Source of the DNA: Embleya sp045207655
Lineage (GTDB): Bacteria > Actinomycetota > Actinomycetes > Streptomycetales > Streptomycetaceae
Assembly: GCF_045207655.1 (NCBI RefSeq)
Contig: NZ_CP108785.1
Location: 4,030,001-4,094,000, forward strand
Length of the DNA stretch: 64,000 bases
Reading direction: 5' to 3'
A model generated the notes under the pieces. It saw nothing but the letters and a program-made list of their open reading frames with translations. It was not told where the DNA came from and ran no database searches. Shown here one piece after another: positions 61,467 through 64,000 of the stretch. The translations under genes and the position numbers were made by a program. Within the stretch, counting starts at the first letter, position 1. Every line of letters begins with the position of its first letter.

Positions 61467-61748
61467 GACCACAGCGTCGCACATCTTCCCGGGACGACGA
61501 CACGTTCCGTGTCGCGGCCGGGTCCGGTTCGACTTTCGGGTTGGGGCAGGCAACTTTCGTCGGTATCGAGGCCACGCACCGGCCGGCATCGTCGGTCGGG
61601 GCCGGAGCGGGGCCGGATCGGTATCCGGATCTGCCCGTTCGGCATCGTCGCCCATCGCGGGCGGTGTGTACCCCCAGGTCGAGGCTCATTCGGGCCTCGT
61701 CCCGGAATCGACCGCTGCCAATCCTCAACCGGAAGGATGCAACTCTTC

Positions 61749-61952
61749 GTGAAAATGCGCCGCTTGATCGTCACGACCGTTTCCGCCGCCGTCCTGGCAC
61801 CCGTCTTCGTGCTGGCCGCCGGAACATCGGCGAACGCCACTCTGCCGCAGCATGGGCGCCTGCCGCAGTGCATGAAGGCCTACGACATGAACTACAACCT
61901 CGGCGGCAAGGCCTTCGCCACCGCCCAATTGCGGGCGTGTCTGGGCGCCTAG
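61749..61952 (+). CDS. Small secreted peptide
   Basis: 67 residues from GTG 61749 (GGAAGGA at 61731-61737). The signal peptide is about 33 residues: MRRLIVTTVSAAVLAPVFVLAAGTSANA with AxA cleavage before TLPQ. The mature peptide of about 33 residues contains CMKAYDMNYNLGGKAFATAQLRACLGA, with two Cys that could form a ring. It is convergent with and overlaps the MFS gene by 4 nt at its stop. No family recognised; the single-loop disulfide design suggests an extracellular signal or antimicrobial peptide. Confidence 0.62.
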   Translation: MKMRRLIVTTVSAAVLAPVFVLAAGTSANATLPQHGRLPQCMKAYDMNYNLGGKAFATAQLRACLGA

Positions 61953-63322
61953 GCGAGTCTTGGCGGCACGCGTTCTCGATGGTGGCGACGGCCCGCGCGA
62001 CCCGGTCGGGTGGCAGAGGCCGTCGTCGGCGGGGTTTCATCCCGCCGCCGAACCGTCGGGGCCTGCCGCGAATCGCGAACGCCCCCAACGCCCTTGGGAC
62101 TCCGGGAGGTTCGGTTCTCGGACAGGAGTCCGGAGAGGCATGCTGCGACGACCGCGAGCAGGGGCAGCAGGAGCAGGGCGAAGCGCAGCGTGAGGTGGCC
62201 GGCGAGGAAGCCGATGAGTGGCGGTCCGGCCAGGAAGGCGAGGTAGCCGGCGGTGGAGACGGTGGCGACCGCGGGGCCGGGGGCGTCGGGGTACTGCCGG
62301 CCGACGCCGCCCACCACGAGCGGGAACGACGAGGCGATGCCAAGGCCGACGGCCGCGAACGCGGGTACCGCCACCCACGGGTACGGCGCCGCGATCGCGA
62401 GAGCGGCGGCGGATCCGGTCGCCAACGCGCCGAAGCGCACGACCCGCACCGGACCGAAGCGCGCGGCCACGCGGTCACCGGCGAGCCGTCCGAGCGTCAT
62501 GGCCAGTGCGAACACCGTGTAGCCCGCCCCCGACACACCGGGCGCCGCGTGGACCGAATCCGCCAGATACACGGTGCCCCAGTCGGTGACCACGCCCTCG
62601 ATGAGCAGGACGCACAGCCCGAGCAGGCTGAGCCACAACAGGCGTCCCCGCAGTCCCGGCCGGATCCGGGACGCGGGTTCGGGACGCGCCTTCGGCATGT
62701 GGTGGACGGCCGGCCGCAGCGCCGCGACGGCCGGCGCCGAGGCGATCAGGGCGAAGGCGGCGGTGACCACGAACTGGGTGGCCGGAGGGACGCCGGCCGC
62801 CGCCGCGACCGTGCCGATCAGGGCGCCGGTGAGCGCGCCCGCGCTGTACAGGCCGTGGAACGAGGACATGCGTGGGCGTTCCGCGTCGCGTTCGCCGTCG
62901 ACGGCGTGGGTGTTCATGGCCACGTCGAGCGCGCCGACGGCGGCGCCGAGGACCGCGAGGGCGAGGGTGAGCGCGATCAGACCGTCGGCCATGGCGAGCA
63001 GGGCGAGCGCCGACGCGTAGATCGGCAGCGCGACGCGGGTGACGAGGCGGCTTCCGCATCGATTGACCAGGACGCCGGCCGCCGGCATCGCCGGTACCGA
63101 CCCGAGCGCGACGCCGAGCAGTGCGATGCCCAGTTGTCCGTCCGACAGGTGCAGGTCGGCCTTGACCTGCGGGATGCGCGGCGCCCAACTGGCGAGGACC
63201 ATCCCGTTGAGGAAGAACACGGCGTACAGCCCCCACCGGCCGGAACCCCGCCGGTGCTCCCGGTCTCGGCGGTGTCGGCGCGACTCGCGGCGGGTGCCGG
63301 GTGCGTCGGGGCGGATGGGCAT
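61949..63322 (-). CDS. MFS transporter (YbjJ-like)
   Basis: 457 residues with about 12 helices after a basic, Arg-rich N-terminus. GLYAVFFLNGMVLASWAPRIPQVKADLHLSDGQLGIALLG is the start of the YbjJ-type MFS branch, with EGVVTDWGTVYLADS in the middle. The substrate is unknown; sugars or metabolites fit the branch. It lies 30 nt downstream of the PIG-L deacetylase gene on the same strand, so the two are probably one operon. It overlaps the small secreted peptide at its stop. Confidence 0.87.
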   Translation of the reverse strand: MPIRPDAPGTRRESRRHRRDREHRRGSGRWGLYAVFFLNGMVLASWAPRIPQVKADLHLSDGQLGIALLGVALGSVPAMPAAGVLVNRCGSRLVTRVALPIYASALALLAMADGLIALTLALAVLGAAVGALDVAMNTHAVDGERDAERPRMSSFHGLYSAGALTGALIGTVAAAAGVPPATQFVVTAAFALIASAPAVAALRPAVHHMPKARPEPASRIRPGLRGRLLWLSLLGLCVLLIEGVVTDWGTVYLADSVHAAPGVSGAGYTVFALAMTLGRLAGDRVAARFGPVRVVRFGALATGSAAALAIAAPYPWVAVPAFAAVGLGIASSFPLVVGGVGRQYPDAPGPAVATVSTAGYLAFLAGPPLIGFLAGHLTLRFALLLLPLLAVVAACLSGLLSENRTSRSPKGVGGVRDSRQAPTVRRRDETPPTTASATRPGRAGRRHHRERVPPRLA

Positions 63323-63352
63323 GGCTCTCCGTTCTCCGTTCTGCGTGTGGTT

Positions 63353-64000
63353 TCACGTCCTGCTCGGGCGGCGGCCGGCTACGTTCGCGACGACTCCGGG
63401 CGGGTCATGCGTGACGGGTGTGGTGGGGGTGATCCAGGGCAGCGCGAGGTCGGCCGCCGTCGTCGGTGGATGGGCGCGGGCACGGGTGAACGCTTCCGCG
63501 TGCGCGACGCCCACCTCTCGGCCGCGCAGCGCGGACTGCCGTCGGGCCAGGTCCACGAAGTCGTGGCCGCCGCGTCGGCGGCGGCCGTCGTTCTGACTCG
63601 CGTGCCGCGACACCATGGCCTCCTTGGTCGGCATGGTGTCGGTGATGTTCACCCACAGGTCCGGCGTACCCCCGTTCGCGCCGGTCAACGTATCCATCCG
63701 GAACAACGCCGGGACGGTGTCGAGGGCGGCGTGCCCGGTTTCGAGGCCCGGTTCGCGAGCCAATAGCCGCGCGGCGCTCGCGAGGGCGCCCGCGGCCCGG
63801 TGGTCGGGGTGGTAGTCCTCGGGGTGATGCGCGAACAGCACGTCGGGGCGGGTTCGGCGCAGCACGTCTACGACGAGCAGGCGGGTCTCGGGGGTGTCGT
63901 AGAGAAAGCCGTCCGGCAGTCCGAGCATGATCGAGTCCGCTCCGAGTACGGACGCGGCCGCGCGGGCCTCGTGGGCGCGGATACGGGCGATCGGGGACGG
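63353..64000 (-). CDS. PIG-L family deacetylase, 5' end beyond the window
   Basis: About 215 residues are visible; the start lies beyond the right edge. It shows IRAHEARAAASVLGAD and LGLPDGFLYD, then the zinc site HHPEDYHPDHRAAG. PIG-L/LmbE enzymes remove acetyl groups from GlcNAc-type substrates, as in mycothiol (MshB) and antibiotic pathways. The family's N-terminal PHPDD motif is not in the window. It is upstream of the MFS gene with a 30-nt gap, so an exporter for a deacetylated sugar product is plausible but inferred. Confidence 0.87.
   Translation of the reverse strand, partial: PSPIARIRAHEARAAASVLGADSIMLGLPDGFLYDTPETRLLVVDVLRRTRPDVLFAHHPEDYHPDHRAAGALASAARLLAREPGLETGHAALDTVPALFRMDTLTGANGGTPDLWVNITDTMPTKEAMVSRHASQNDGRRRRGGHDFVDLARRQSALRGREVGVAHAEAFTRARAHPPTTAADLALPWITPTTPVTHDPPGVVANVAGRRPSRT

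Overview
The window is very GC-rich (about 70% or more by eye), with strong third-position G/C bias, frequent GTG and TTG starts, tightly overlapping genes (ATGA and GTGA junctions) and families typical of Streptomyces and its relatives (paired CrcB, STM4015, DUF3703, ECF41/SigJ sigma factor, Imm7, WxL-like surface protein). A chromosomal segment of a Streptomycetales actinomycete is the best reading; I cannot name the genus. I saw no rRNA, tRNA, CRISPR array or replication origin.

Layout. 0-9 kb: a minus-strand GTGA-coupled set (TetR, DmpA-type peptidase, an off-edge gene), divergent from a truncated APC permease; paired fluoride channel subunits; a membrane Ser/Thr kinase; a PfkB sugar kinase; and a HAD-phosphatase/GT20 fusion that probably makes a glucoside osmolyte. 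9-15 kb: two drug-efflux MFS genes with divergent regulators (Lrp/AsnC and TetR), an orphan Imm7 immunity protein and DUF3703. 15-20 kb: a signalling locus with a small membrane-type protein, an unusual sigma factor carrying two sigma-2 modules, a partner protein and a STAS protein, then a HAD phosphatase, a secreted SH3 protein and a sigma-2-only ORF. 20-24 kb: VOC protein, Rnl2-type RNA ligase and a third MFS pump ending in a double-hairpin terminator.

23.8-30.1 kb is the disturbed part: head-to-head extracellular protein fragments, 23-bp repeats, a long hairpin, an FAD-oxidase remnant, a lipoprotein, a MITE-like palindrome, an IS1182 element and an IS5-type element with a -1 frameshift signal. 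The last three abut at CTAG tetranucleotides, and the final CTAG contains the stop codon of a histidine kinase. 30-40 kb: that two-component system divergent from an S41 protease, an HSL-type esterase, a TetR/SDR pair with clear operators, BioD, and an ECF41 sigma factor beside its likely SDR target gene.

40-64 kb: a complete oligopeptide ABC operon (OppB, an OppC-OppD fusion, OppF, OppA); two type-B carboxylesterases with matching promoters; a siderophore uptake locus (FepB divergent from FepD-FepG-FecE) with two iron boxes; a PLP decarboxylase; an ABC-2 exporter; several small unknowns; STM4015; an AroQ chorismate mutase; a small secreted peptide; and an MFS gene downstream of a PIG-L deacetylase cut by the window edge. 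Most of the window is ordinary accessory actinomycete content. The most unusual items are the double sigma-2 factor, the CTAG-stacked mobile elements and the shared esterase promoter.
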